Positions 29,019-38,711 are shown, counted from the first letter of the stretch. The stretch is DNA of 64,000 bases from Nostoc sp. MG11 (GCF_014904695.1 NZ_JACXXN010000025.1:23250-87249), one strand, 5' to 3'. Program-made: numbers and translations. Notes: generated by a model from the letters alone, not told the origin.

Positions 29019-31223
29019 TCACATCCCAACTTTTGATTCTTGACTACCAACATCAGGAAGCACGGAGGACAGGTGAGAGGTAAGTTGACTGTAGCGGCGG
29101 GTAATTAGTAAGGAGGAGCGGCATTGAATAGCTAGTTGATCTGTATATCGTCCTAGAGTTTGACGCTCAATTCCCCAAGTACGGCTAGTGCCAGCAATTG
29201 TTAGATCGACACCTTCTGAGGCTGCAACGACAGCTTGGATTGGCTCTGAGGATTCGACAATTTTGATGTCTATGCGATCGCGTACACTAGTCGGCAATTG
29301 CTCCATCATCGTATGCAGTTCGTAACTCAATTCTTCCTTGGCATGATTAGCTACTACTTGTAATATTTGCAACATACAATTTTCGTGATTGATTAGCAGT
29401 CTCAGCGCAAGTATCAATGCTAGATCATCATGAATATTTGCCGAATAAGGCACCAACAAGCTTTCTAATCGCTCGCCTCCCTTGTCTACAAAAACTGCGA
29501 CATCAACTGGTGCATTGGTCAGAATTTGCCCGACTCGTCCACCTAAGCGATTGCTACTAAAAGCTGGACGATGCCATCCCACTAAAATTAAATCTGTTTG
29601 TTCTAATGCGGCAATCTGTGCTGTTTCCCGCGCGACATTGCTAGATATGCGAACCATAGGATGCACATGAGATTGTGTTTCTGGTGGTTCGAGAGTATTA
29701 ATCAATTCTGTTAGTTGCTGGCGGCGCTGTGCAATTAATCGGTCTGCCTCAACTGGAGTACTTTCAAAGGCATAGTCTTCTTCAAATTCAATCAAGCTCA
29801 AGGGATTAACAATGGCGGGTTGTTGGTGGTTGAGAGTAATGCCTGTGGTGGGCAGCGCGATCGCTACAGCTAATTGCACCAAACCTCTTTGTGTAGTGGG
29901 ATTTGCAATCGGTACTAAAATCCGGTAGGGACGAGTGTAAGTTTCACTGGCAGCATCTATGCCTGCTTCTGCTTCCAATACTGGTTCCACTACATCTAAC
30001 ATGATCAGCTTTTTCGGATACGTCCATTCCAGCAGTGGCGAGGTCATGAATGTGGTTACTAACGCCATTATGACCAACATGGTAAATACTAAAGGCGAAA
30101 TGACCCCTAACTCCAAACCAATATTTAGCACTATCAACTCGGTCAAACCACGAGTGTTCATCAACCAACCAAGTGCCGATGCTTCCCGCTGATTAATGCC
30201 ACTGACACGAGCTGCTACATAAGTGCCTATATACTTACCTGCGATCGCCACTACTAAAACTAATGCACACAGCAACCATAATTCAGGACGGTTAAGCAAG
30301 CCAATTTGCGTCCGCAAACCACTGTAGGCAAAGAATATTGGCAGTAAAAATATCAGCACAAAATCTTCAGTTTTTACCGCTAATTCCCGCACTAAATCTG
30401 CATTCTTGGGCATTGCTGCGCCCAGGAGAAATGCCCCAAAAATTAAGTGAATGCCGATTAGTTCAGTGATCAGTGCAGACGCAACCACTGCCATATAAAT
30501 CAGAGCTAGAACCAATTGGCTAAGGCGTCCAGTGCGGCGATAATGAGTAGCCAGACGTTGCAAGAACCAACGTCCCACCGTCAGCATAAAAGCAATGTAG
30601 ACTAAGCTCTCGATAATTGTGGGGACTGCACCAGCGAAGTTACCTGTACGAGCTACAGCGATCGCTACTGCTAATAAGCACCAAGCTGTCGCATCATCTA
30701 CTGCGGCACAAGTTAACGCCAACGTTCCTAAGCGTGTCCCTTGCAAATTATTTTCAGTAATAATTCGTGCTAGTACTGGAAAAGCAGTAATTGACATTGC
30801 TGCCCCTAAAAACAGGGCAAAGGTGGTAAAAGATACACTAGCATTGGAAACCAGGGGATAAAGCAGCAACGCTAGCAATGTTCCTAAAGAAAACGGCGCT
30901 AAAATGCTTACGTGAGAAGTTAAAATTGCTACTTCTAATTGTCCACTTAAGTATTTTGGATTTAGCTCTAATCCAATTAGAAACATGAAGAATATTAGTC
31001 CCACCTGAGACAAAACATTTAGAAAAGGAATAGTTTCTGGTGGGAACAAGGTAATTGCTGTATGGGGGGCAATCCAACCAAATAAAGACGGGCCGAGCAT
31101 AATCCCCGCGACAATTTCACCAATTACTAGCGGTTGATTAATTGACCGGAATGCCAGCCCTATTAGCCGCGACAGTCCAATAACAATCAGCACCTCAACC
31201 AGAACGAGAATAATTGTGTGCAT
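29019..31223 (-). CDS. CPA2-family cation:proton antiporter with C-terminal USP-like domains
   Basis: A 734-residue Kef/NapA-type antiporter. Residues 1 to about 400 contain 12 or so hydrophobic segments, including INQPLVIGEIVAGIMLGPSL after helix 1 and the ion-binding double-aspartate motif AAVDDATAW (about residue 170). The remaining 300 residues form a soluble tail resembling tandem universal stress protein domains (LILVGWHRPAF, VDLTIAGTSRTWG), which often bind nucleotides and may gate transport. A second, tail-less antiporter is encoded immediately upstream, in the same direction. Confidence 0.92.
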   Translation of the reverse strand: MHTIILVLVEVLIVIGLSRLIGLAFRSINQPLVIGEIVAGIMLGPSLFGWIAPHTAITLFPPETIPFLNVLSQVGLIFFMFLIGLELNPKYLSGQLEVAILTSHVSILAPFSLGTLLALLLYPLVSNASVSFTTFALFLGAAMSITAFPVLARIITENNLQGTRLGTLALTCAAVDDATAWCLLAVAIAVARTGNFAGAVPTIIESLVYIAFMLTVGRWFLQRLATHYRRTGRLSQLVLALIYMAVVASALITELIGIHLIFGAFLLGAAMPKNADLVRELAVKTEDFVLIFLLPIFFAYSGLRTQIGLLNRPELWLLCALVLVVAIAGKYIGTYVAARVSGINQREASALGWLMNTRGLTELIVLNIGLELGVISPLVFTMLVIMALVTTFMTSPLLEWTYPKKLIMLDVVEPVLEAEAGIDAASETYTRPYRILVPIANPTTQRGLVQLAVAIALPTTGITLNHQQPAIVNPLSLIEFEEDYAFESTPVEADRLIAQRRQQLTELINTLEPPETQSHVHPMVRISSNVARETAQIAALEQTDLILVGWHRPAFSSNRLGGRVGQILTNAPVDVAVFVDKGGERLESLLVPYSANIHDDLALILALRLLINHENCMLQILQVVANHAKEELSYELHTMMEQLPTSVRDRIDIKIVESSEPIQAVVAASEGVDLTIAGTSRTWGIERQTLGRYTDQLAIQCRSSLLITRRYSQLTSHLSSVLPDVGSQESKVGM

Positions 31224-31443
31224 GGTTCCTCAAAAGCGACTATCCGGTTTCCTTAAGATGATTCTTTAAATTAATGGAAAATGTCAACCTTGTTAAACAC
31301 ACTTAAAGTTAATTCGCTCTTAGTTTTGATGTCAATTGTTACAACACAGTTCCAGTAATGAAAGTAGTTATAACCAGAATTCAAAGATAGGTATTTAACC
31401 AAGATATACGTAATTGATACCTCAAAATTCTGCTCTATTGTTA

Positions 31444-32733
31444 TTAAAACGAGGATTTTTCATAGCTTGTACCTTGTAATAAAAAAGTAATTAATGGCGA
31501 TGCCATGAGTGTAGTAATAATCGCCATAATAACCATGATCGTAAATAAAGTTGGAGTGATTATACCTTGTTCAAGACCAACATTGAGAATGATTAACTCC
31601 ATTAAACCACGAGCATTCATTAATGAGCCAATAATCGCCGAATTACGCCAATCCTCACCCCCAAGCCTTGCTGCCAGTGTACAAGAAACACCTTTACCAA
31701 GAATAGCGATCGCAATAATTAAGATTGTTATTCCCCACAAAGTAGGTGTGTTTACCAGTCCAATTTGAGTATTAAGTCCAGAGAAAACAAAGAAAATCGG
31801 CAGTAGAAATGAAGTCGTAAAGAACTCGGTATATTGGCGAATTTGTTGGGCAAATTCTCCACGTGGCATCACTGCTCCAAGTACAAATGCACCGAATATC
31901 GCATATATGCCCGTGGCATCAGTAAACCAAGCGCAAAATGCCAAAACTATTAACAATAAAGTCAGGGTTTGCCTACTCACACCTGCATCACGTTTTGTCA
32001 TGCGTGTGAAGATGCTAAGTATAGGTTGCCCTACAAAAATTGCAAACAATACATAAATAATGCCACCACCAATTGCTAAGACAGCAATGCTCATGGAATT
32101 TTTCACACTAGCAAGCACAATCGCTAGTAAACACCAGGCAACTCCATCATCAACTGATGCTGCACCTAAAGCTAAAGTACCAAAGCGAGTTTTTGCCAAA
32201 CCGCGTTCGTAAATGATTCTAGCTAACATGGGAAAGGCGGTAATAGTCATCGACGCACCAAGGTATAAAGCAGCAGCCCAAGGTGTTACATTTGGTTGGA
32301 AAAAATTGCCATTGTTGTACAGCCAAAAAGAGGCGATCGCTCCTAAGATAAATGGAGTAATAATTCCGGCAGCAGATAGCAATCCCGCGCTTTTAATATG
32401 ATGTTTTAAGAGTTTGGTATTAAACTCCAATCCAATCAAAAACATATAAATTGCTAACCCAATTTGGCTAATAGCATATAAAATCGACATTGATGGGTTA
32501 GGTATCTTGCTTCCTAGTGCAGTCAAAATAGGAAGTTTGGGAAACAGCCATTGCTGCAAATCTGGCGTTATCAAGCCCAAAAGTGATGGCCCTAACATCA
32601 CACCTGCGATCATTTCACAAACAACATCGGTTTGACCTAGATAACGTCGTCCTAGAATCGTGACAATACGACAAGTGATTAAAATTATGGTGAGTTGCAG
32701 AAAGAGCTTGGTAACTAGGTCAAAATTCGACAT
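31444..32733 (-). CDS. CPA2-family cation:proton antiporter (no regulatory tail)
   Basis: A 429-residue membrane protein with the same architecture as the neighbouring antiporter: GQTDVVCEMIAGVMLGPSLLG near the start, IYMFLIGLEFN, SMTITAFPMLARII and the double-aspartate motif AASVDDGVAW (about 180). It ends straight after the last helix, so it lacks the USP-like tail. The two genes are 220 bp apart and probably arose by an old duplication; the ion (Na or K) cannot be told from sequence. Confidence 0.92.
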   Translation of the reverse strand: MSNFDLVTKLFLQLTIILITCRIVTILGRRYLGQTDVVCEMIAGVMLGPSLLGLITPDLQQWLFPKLPILTALGSKIPNPSMSILYAISQIGLAIYMFLIGLEFNTKLLKHHIKSAGLLSAAGIITPFILGAIASFWLYNNGNFFQPNVTPWAAALYLGASMTITAFPMLARIIYERGLAKTRFGTLALGAASVDDGVAWCLLAIVLASVKNSMSIAVLAIGGGIIYVLFAIFVGQPILSIFTRMTKRDAGVSRQTLTLLLIVLAFCAWFTDATGIYAIFGAFVLGAVMPRGEFAQQIRQYTEFFTTSFLLPIFFVFSGLNTQIGLVNTPTLWGITILIIAIAILGKGVSCTLAARLGGEDWRNSAIIGSLMNARGLMELIILNVGLEQGIITPTLFTIMVIMAIITTLMASPLITFLLQGTSYEKSSF

Positions 32734-32863
32734 TTTACTTCCTTGAGCACAAATTAAGAAGATATTGAGGGAGTTAAATATAGCACTTTTAAGTCAACAA
32801 GACACATCAGTAGAAAAACAACAGCAAAAGTACAGATACGTGAATTTTCGCGTCTCTTAAGAC

Positions 32864-32914
32864 TAAGATTCCCGACTTCTTTAAGAAGTCGGGAATCTTA
32901 AAGTCGGGAATCTT
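32864..32914. repeat. Perfect 18-bp palindrome with an extra half copy
   Basis: TAAGATTCCCGACTTCTT (32864-32881) and its exact reverse complement (32883-32900) are separated by one base. A third partial copy, AAGTCGGGAATCTT, follows directly at 32901-32914. It lies between the membrane protein stop (32937) and the antiporter start. The shape suits a small dispersed palindromic element; it would also act as a strong RNA hairpin. Confidence 0.75.
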
Positions 32915-32936
32915 GTTATTCAGAATATATGAAGAT

Positions 32937-33371
32937 TTATAACCACTCCCCACCTCGGAAACGCCAACGGGGAAATATAATTCGCATGAGGCTTTGCGAA
33001 GTAATAAAAACTGCTAACCAAACAAAGCTGTAATGTACAAGAAAAGCTCCTGGCGATAGTTCTTCTTTTGCCAAAGGTATTGGTAAAAAGCCAAAAATTT
33101 TTATCCCACAGAAGACAAATAATAATTCCCAGATACCAGCTAAGAGTTGATAAACTGCGGGCCAATCCCTATCCCAGCGAGATTTTTGAAGATGGTTATA
33201 AAGTATATCCCAACCTAAGCCAAAGATAGCGATATAACTGAGAATCCAAAAATAAACTGAGTTAGCACCAGGCCCAACTAAGCCTATTGCAAAGGGCAAG
33301 GATACCAACACCCCGACAGTAGCAAGTAGTAATAATCGAGTTTGCCAACGACCTAATAAAGTTGGAGTCAT
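32937..33371 (-). CDS. Hypothetical four-helix membrane protein
   Basis: No family recognised. 144 residues with four hydrophobic segments (about 13-32, 40-57, 77-98 and 107-128) linked by short basic loops, e.g. HLQKSRWDRDWP. The C-terminus is Arg/Trp-rich. Similar small integral membrane proteins are common in cyanobacteria. It stands alone between the antiporters and the esterase. Confidence 0.7.
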   Translation of the reverse strand: MTPTLLGRWQTRLLLLATVGVLVSLPFAIGLVGPGANSVYFWILSYIAIFGLGWDILYNHLQKSRWDRDWPAVYQLLAGIWELLFVFCGIKIFGFLPIPLAKEELSPGAFLVHYSFVWLAVFITSQSLMRIIFPRWRFRGGEWL

Positions 33372-33511
33372 AAAATTACTGAATAAAAAATAAAAATATG
33401 GGAGTTTTTTAGATTAGTTGTGAAATGCACTTTACTCCCATTCATATTCAAAAAACCAGCAAAAGTTTGGTGTTTTGTGCAAGGAAGGAAAATACAAAAG
33501 TAATTATATAT

Positions 33512-34225
33512 TTAGGATGATCGCAATTTAGAATGATAAGCTGCTAATGGTTTCCAATTAAGTACATCCTCTAACAAAGCTTGATATCCTAGTGTATTAG
33601 GATGAAGACCATCTTCGCTCAAGCGTTTGAGTCGCCAAGCTTCACCGCGTTCCATCCATTGCTGGAAAATATCCAGATAGGGAATTTGCCGCTTGGAGCA
33701 AGCAATTTGAGTAGCTGTTTTATAGCGGTATTGTTCGGCATGATTGTAGTAAAAGCAATCTAGAAATGCCATTTTAGCTTCATTCACTGGAACCATGCCT
33801 ACAAATAATACCGGACAGAGTTGCTGTGCCAAATCTAGTAAAGAAGCAATTTCCGATTCAAATATGGCAAAATCTGTATAATTGCGTCCATTAGGACGAG
33901 TTAACCGCGCTGAGTCATTCACACCTACTGATAGAATAATTAGGTCGGGAACACGATTTCGCAGTTCACCCCGATGGCGAAATTCCACTTCTAGCCTTTG
34001 TGCTACTTGCTGGGTGCGATCGCCTCGTACTCCTAAGTTATATAAAACATGACCGGGACTATCCGGCAACATCCACCACCGCCGCAGTTGCTCAACCCAG
34101 CCTCCTCTTTCCGGGTCGCCGAATCCATAGACTAAGCTATCTCCCAGTGCGATAATCTTCAAAGGCTGGCATTGATTTGGTGGTACAGACAGCTGCATTG
34201 AGGAAGTAGCTTGAAATGTTTGCAT
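33512..34225 (-). CDS. SGNH/GDSL-family hydrolase
   Basis: An esterase/lipase-fold hydrolase of 237 residues. Block I is IIALGDSLVYGFG with the nucleophile Ser30; the block II glycine is near LGVRGDRTQQVA; block III is LSVGVNDSAR; block V with the catalytic Asp/His is DGLHPNTLGY (about 210). No signal peptide is evident, so it is probably cytoplasmic. Its substrate could be an acyl ester, thioester or carbohydrate ester and is not predictable here. Confidence 0.9.
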   Translation of the reverse strand: MQTFQATSSMQLSVPPNQCQPLKIIALGDSLVYGFGDPERGGWVEQLRRWWMLPDSPGHVLYNLGVRGDRTQQVAQRLEVEFRHRGELRNRVPDLIILSVGVNDSARLTRPNGRNYTDFAIFESEIASLLDLAQQLCPVLFVGMVPVNEAKMAFLDCFYYNHAEQYRYKTATQIACSKRQIPYLDIFQQWMERGEAWRLKRLSEDGLHPNTLGYQALLEDVLNWKPLAAYHSKLRSS

Positions 34226-34291
34226 CTTAAAAAGAATATATTTTACATCTTTACAAGATTCTATACATTTCTACACCATTAATGAGTATTT

Positions 34292-35179
34292 TTACGCGTC
34301 ATCTTGATAAGCGTTGACCAAGTAGGGGACTGCTGCATCTCGGCGCGGCCAATTCTGGGAAAGAAAGCGAACTAGCAAAGGCAATGTTACTAGCATCAGT
34401 AAGACACCTAACCACCAGTTAGAACGTAATTGTTCTAGACTATTCACGGCTGAGGTAGGATTCGACTCACTAGAGAAAAGTCCCATTGTCACCGCTAGAA
34501 AATTGTTCAATGCATGGCAAGCGATCGGTACAATCAGCGTGCGGGTTTTGATGTATAACACCCCCATGATTATCCCAAATATGGACAATCCCAAAACATT
34601 CGCGTGTAAAATTCCAAATAAAAGCGACGAAATGACCAAGGCTGATCGAATGCCCCACTTAGCCGCCCAGCGTTGTAAAATAATACCTCGGAAGAGAAAT
34701 TCCTCTGTGATCGGGCCAATCACCACATAAACGATCGCTGCTAGCAAGTTGTCAAACAAAGGTGCAGTACTTCGGGGGGACGGATTAGTTGCAACCTGGC
34801 GGAGGACTCCCTCCACAAAGGAAGGTGCGACTAATAACAGTAGATAAAATGATACAAGGAAGGCACTGAGGGAAAACAGGATGGTGAGAATTACCAAGCC
34901 TACTGTATTTAACCACTTATGATTTTTGGGCACTCTACCTACGACGTACTTAAGATTAATTCCAAAGCGTTTGAAATCTGCCAGTTCCCAGAGGCAAAGC
35001 AACCCAAATATTAAGATGTAGAGGATCAAGGGTACAACTTGATTATTGAATTTAAAACCACTGATTCCTTGTATAAAGCCTAGTGTAAAGCCAAGACTCA
35101 ACGAGATCAACAAACCTCGCAACAGCAAATTACGAACCTTGAGCTTACGGAACGGATTATCGAGATTTTGATCTGTCAT
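34292..35179 (-). CDS. CPBP family intramembrane glutamic endopeptidase
   Basis: A CAAX-protease-like membrane enzyme, 295 residues with about eight hydrophobic segments. The catalytic pattern is complete: EEFLFRG (Glu159, Glu160, Arg164), a histidine in GILHANVLG (His192) and HALNNF (His222). Such proteins in bacteria process peptides or modulate membrane proteins; specific targets are unknown. It sits 46 bp after the FHA-flavoprotein gene on the same strand. Confidence 0.9.
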   Translation of the reverse strand: MTDQNLDNPFRKLKVRNLLLRGLLISLSLGFTLGFIQGISGFKFNNQVVPLILYILIFGLLCLWELADFKRFGINLKYVVGRVPKNHKWLNTVGLVILTILFSLSAFLVSFYLLLLVAPSFVEGVLRQVATNPSPRSTAPLFDNLLAAIVYVVIGPITEEFLFRGIILQRWAAKWGIRSALVISSLLFGILHANVLGLSIFGIIMGVLYIKTRTLIVPIACHALNNFLAVTMGLFSSESNPTSAVNSLEQLRSNWWLGVLLMLVTLPLLVRFLSQNWPRRDAAVPYLVNAYQDDA

Positions 35180-35225
35180 AAATTAACGATGGGCGATCGC
35201 CTATAATTTCTTTACTTTCACTTAA

Positions 35226-37181
35226 CTAAGGCGATTGATTCAACACCCACTTCAGCCATTGCCTATAGGAACTTATAATATTCAAATATTGGACTCCAGG
35301 CGCACGGGCGGCGACGAGTCCATCAACGGCAACTAACGCGGCGTACTGCAAGCCCAAAAAACTATCAACAGCTGCATAGGGGCCACCAAGGGTAATGGCC
35401 CCAGCTGCATACATCTGACCTCTGCCACTACGCATTTCTATCAACTCAAAATTGTTCGCCACAACCAACCGCCCCAAGTGATTCAGCGGCAAATTGTAAT
35501 GTTTTACCAAATCGTCTAATAAAGGATTTGTTTCTACCTTGGCGTCGAGTCCAGTAGCATCAACAATAAAGTCAGCAGCCAGATTCATTTCTCCAAAACC
35601 TTTTTCCCGGATACGGGTAATAGTGCGATTTTGGGCATCCCGTTCTACACCCAGTACTTCACCAAAGGTAATTTGATACCAGCCTTCGCTCAGTCCTTGT
35701 TCTGTGATACGTTGCCAGTCGTGACGGTCAGCGGTGGTTGTACCGCCCCAGTCCGCTAGTAGGCGCTTGCGTTCATCAGGACTAGCTTTTTCTAATATGG
35801 TGCGGAGTTCACCGCCCCAACAGGCTTTAGGCCAGTTAAATGGTTGAAATTCGTAATGATTTTTGACTAGACGCTGGGCAGTTTGAAATTTATTACCTTG
35901 GGGTTTGGGCGATCGCATCAAATGCAAAACTGTAATATTCTGATTTTGCTTTCTTGCCTCATAAATGCGCTGAAAAACGCGCGAAGCGACAATCCCCCGC
36001 CCCCGAATCAACACCGTACCACCCTGTTGCTCTAGCTGCTGGTAAACATGATCGTGTGCCTCATAAGCATTCACGACCGACTTAAAATCTTGATATTTTT
36101 CTCTATAAGCTTGCAAATCTGGAAGAAACTGAATGGCTGGGTAGCCAGTAGCTAAATGTAAATAACGACTAACTAAAAAAGCATAATTTCCTGGGCCACG
36201 AGAATAGGCTACGCAATACCTGCCATCATCAGTTTTGCGAATTCCCCTAACTCGCCCATAGCGATAAATTTGATTCCAGCCAATGCGCTTCGCTTCTCGG
36301 TCGATGGAATCAAAGACATTACCTGCACGGGGTGTATAAGTTTCAGCAAATGTTGGTTCAGCAAATACCTGCCACAAATATCTGAATGCTGAGTTTATCT
36401 TGCCTTGGGTGAAATCATACCAAGATTCTCGCAGAGCATAGCTAGGCCAGCCCCAAATATTATCGGGACAAGAGTCAGAATTAGATCGTAGTCTTTCATG
36501 TAAGGGAATTTGCGAATTCATGCAGAGGCGCTTATAACGAGCATACGGCTCCCCCTCTAATCCCAAAGCCACAATCTTGTCGGCATGGACACCACTAATT
36601 CGCAGCAAATCAACCCAGACAAAGCTACCCAACCCCGCCCCAATCGCCAGATAATCAGATTCATCTACTGGTAAGCCTGTAGCATGAAGTGCTTGTACAA
36701 CGACATTTTCCGCCTGAAAAGCTGGTGGTGGAAAATTGCTTCTTGAGGGTGTAGACAGCGCTGGGGATAAGCTGGGGTCTGGGAGATTAGTATTGGGGTT
36801 AAACTGAATTGTTGAAGGAGGGCTGGTGATTTGCGCGGATACATTGGTGGCAAATATTACCGCCATCATGTATGGGCCAATTTGCAGCACATCCCCATTA
36901 GTCAAAACACTGCGTGTTTGTTGTTGACCGTTGACAAATATACCGTTTACACTACCTTGGTCAATCACTACCAATTGGTTTTGTTCCCAGTCAATTAGGG
37001 CATGGTAGCGAGAAACTTCGTTACTATTAAGCAGCATTCTGGAGACGCGTTGTCCTCCAATTTCGGCAGGTAAGCGGGCGAATTCTCGACCAAAAGCGAT
37101 GGGTAGATTTAACTTTGGTTCCCGCCGTTCTCCCGTTGCTGGATCTTCCCAACTTAATTGAATTTGTAAGTCATTTGTCAT
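35226..37181 (-). CDS. FHA domain fused to FAD/NAD(P)-binding oxidoreductase-like domain
   Basis: A 651-residue fusion. Residues 20-112 are an FHA domain with GR (31-32), SRYH (57-60) and GSVNG (76-80), which binds phosphothreonine. A Pro/Ser-rich linker (113-155) leads to a two-dinucleotide-binding-fold protein: GAGLGSF at 181-187, GRGIVASRVFQRIYEA near 390, and FIVDATGL plus YAAGAITLGGPYAAVD near the C-terminus, resembling lysine/ornithine N-monooxygenase-like flavoproteins. The start codon ATG 37181 and first four residues (MTND) are made from heptamer repeat DNA. The next gene upstream is another FHA protein. A phosphorylation-sensing redox enzyme is a reasonable inference; its substrate is unknown. 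Confidence 0.85.
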   Translation of the reverse strand: MTNDLQIQLSWEDPATGERREPKLNLPIAFGREFARLPAEIGGQRVSRMLLNSNEVSRYHALIDWEQNQLVVIDQGSVNGIFVNGQQQTRSVLTNGDVLQIGPYMMAVIFATNVSAQITSPPSTIQFNPNTNLPDPSLSPALSTPSRSNFPPPAFQAENVVVQALHATGLPVDESDYLAIGAGLGSFVWVDLLRISGVHADKIVALGLEGEPYARYKRLCMNSQIPLHERLRSNSDSCPDNIWGWPSYALRESWYDFTQGKINSAFRYLWQVFAEPTFAETYTPRAGNVFDSIDREAKRIGWNQIYRYGRVRGIRKTDDGRYCVAYSRGPGNYAFLVSRYLHLATGYPAIQFLPDLQAYREKYQDFKSVVNAYEAHDHVYQQLEQQGGTVLIRGRGIVASRVFQRIYEARKQNQNITVLHLMRSPKPQGNKFQTAQRLVKNHYEFQPFNWPKACWGGELRTILEKASPDERKRLLADWGGTTTADRHDWQRITEQGLSEGWYQITFGEVLGVERDAQNRTITRIREKGFGEMNLAADFIVDATGLDAKVETNPLLDDLVKHYNLPLNHLGRLVVANNFELIEMRSGRGQMYAAGAITLGGPYAAVDSFLGLQYAALVAVDGLVAARAPGVQYLNIISSYRQWLKWVLNQSP

Positions 37182-37256
37182 TTGTCATTTGTCAAGAGTC
37201 AAGGGTCAAGAGTCAAGGGTCAAGAGTCAAGGGTCAAGGGTCAGAGTCAAAGGTCA
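37170..37256. repeat. Heptamer arrays between the two FHA genes
   Basis: Three GTCATTT units (37170-37190) run directly into about eight GTCAAGA/GTCAAGG units (37191-37256, with one shortened). Both sets share the GTCA core and a 7-bp period. They overlap the 5' end of the FHA-flavoprotein gene. Confidence 0.8.
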
Positions 37257-37318
37257 TTAGTTATTCTTCCTATGTCCCTCTGCTCCCCCTGCCCCTCTGC
37301 CCCCCTTCTCCCCTCTTT

Positions 37319-37918
37319 CTAACTACTGGGTGCTACTAGCACACTGACTGCCGCAGCTAAAGATGTTCCGCACCAACGACAGCCAACTTGCAAATTCTCA
37401 GCAGGGGAAACTTTATGACATTTGGGACACTCTAAGCCATAAACTCCTTGAGGTGGTGCTGAAGGTTTGGGTTGATGATGGTGATGTCCTAGTTGCACTT
37501 GTGGCTGCTGATATGCCAGAGGTGTGGGTGAATGGAAGTTTGCCGCTTGTGCTTGCGGTGGTGTCAAAATTGTTGCTGGAATGCTGTTGATTGAAACGCT
37601 GGTGACTTGAAGTTTCGTTTGCCCTAAATAGATAACTGTGCCTTGAGTTAAAGGTCTTTCACCCTGGACTAGTTGCTGTCCATCTATCAGGGGGGGATTC
37701 TGCGATCGCAAATTTCTGATATAAAAGCGTTGTTGCTGGTTATGAAAAAAGATTTCAACGTGCAAACCAGATACGGTAGGGTTACTCAGAACAATGTCGC
37801 ACCGGAGTGGATCGCGGCCTATGCGGATAGTGCCAGGATTTTTGCTTGGCTGTTGTTCGTAAATATTCTGAGTTTTATCTTGACCTGCATCGTGCCACTG
37901 TAAAGTTAGTGCGTTCAT
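37319..37918 (-). CDS. FHA domain protein with C-terminal zinc ribbon
   Basis: 199 residues. FHA core at about 25-105: IGRDP (33-37), SGLHVEI (50-56) and IDGQQL in place of the usual NG pair. A low-complexity Pro/Gln linker with four consecutive histidines follows, then a CPKC (164-167) ... CRWC (180-183) four-cysteine ribbon and a hydrophobic tail. It lies upstream of the FHA-flavoprotein gene in the same direction, suggesting a phosphothreonine-dependent assembly. A Ser/Thr kinase partner is not in this window. Confidence 0.85.
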   Translation of the reverse strand: MNALTLQWHDAGQDKTQNIYEQQPSKNPGTIRIGRDPLRCDIVLSNPTVSGLHVEIFFHNQQQRFYIRNLRSQNPPLIDGQQLVQGERPLTQGTVIYLGQTKLQVTSVSINSIPATILTPPQAQAANFHSPTPLAYQQPQVQLGHHHHQPKPSAPPQGVYGLECPKCHKVSPAENLQVGCRWCGTSLAAAVSVLVAPSS

Positions 37919-38045
37919 TGTTCTAACTTGGGTAACTCGTATTTAGCTACTTCAACTTCTTTCTGTGCGATTCCTAACACGATTGAGCAGAAGCAAGCAA
38001 GTATTTAGAACAAACTTCAACAAAATGATATTGAGAATCTATGCT

Positions 38046-38711
38046 TTATCTCGCAGATGCTAATTTATCTGCAATACGTGTGGTTTCTGGCAAGCGATAC
38101 TTTGGTGTGCAGCGTAATACATAGTTAATTGCTGTTGGTAAGCTGACTCTATGACCACTGGAAATATAAACAGGTTTTACTCCTGTACGTGTTCGTAAAA
38201 CTGCTCCAATTGTTTCACCTCGATGTGTTAGTGGTTGCAAACTTCCTCTGTTTTCTGGTAAATCTTCATGCTTGCCGATTAACAACGATTTTGCTACACC
38301 AATCGTCGGTATATCTATAATTAGCCCTAAATGGCTAGCTATACCTAATCTGCGAGGATGAGCAATTCCCTGACCATCACACAGGATGATATCTGGTATT
38401 ATCTGAATCTTTTCTAGGGCATCAAGTACAGCAGGGATTTCCCGAAATGAGAGGAAACCAGGAATGTAAGGAAACGTAGTAGGACGACGTGCTAAACTCG
38501 TTTCGACTACTTGCAAATCGGGAAAACTCAGCACCGCCACCGCTGCACGGCTAATCGTTCCATCGGCTTCAAAACCCATATCCACGCCAGCAACGTACCG
38601 TACAGGTTCTTTGAATATATCTTCAGTAATTACCTGATTTCGCAACTTTTCTTGAATAGCGATCGCTTCTTCTACTGTTAGGGGCCAAGCATGAGGTTGA
38701 TCAATCTTCAT
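38046..38711 (-). CDS. nfi: Endonuclease V (deoxyinosine 3' endonuclease)
   Basis: Endonuclease V nicks DNA one base 3' of deoxyinosine, repairing adenine deamination. The 221-residue protein has the metal-binding aspartate in VAGVDMGF (Asp44), the wedge-region motif PYIPGFLSFRE, the second aspartate in LCDGQGIAHPRRLG, and a lysine in IGVAKSLLIG, all diagnostic. It is divergent from the unknown gene at 38806, with 94 bp between them. Confidence 0.95.
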   Translation of the reverse strand: MKIDQPHAWPLTVEEAIAIQEKLRNQVITEDIFKEPVRYVAGVDMGFEADGTISRAAVAVLSFPDLQVVETSLARRPTTFPYIPGFLSFREIPAVLDALEKIQIIPDIILCDGQGIAHPRRLGIASHLGLIIDIPTIGVAKSLLIGKHEDLPENRGSLQPLTHRGETIGAVLRTRTGVKPVYISSGHRVSLPTAINYVLRCTPKYRLPETTRIADKLASAR

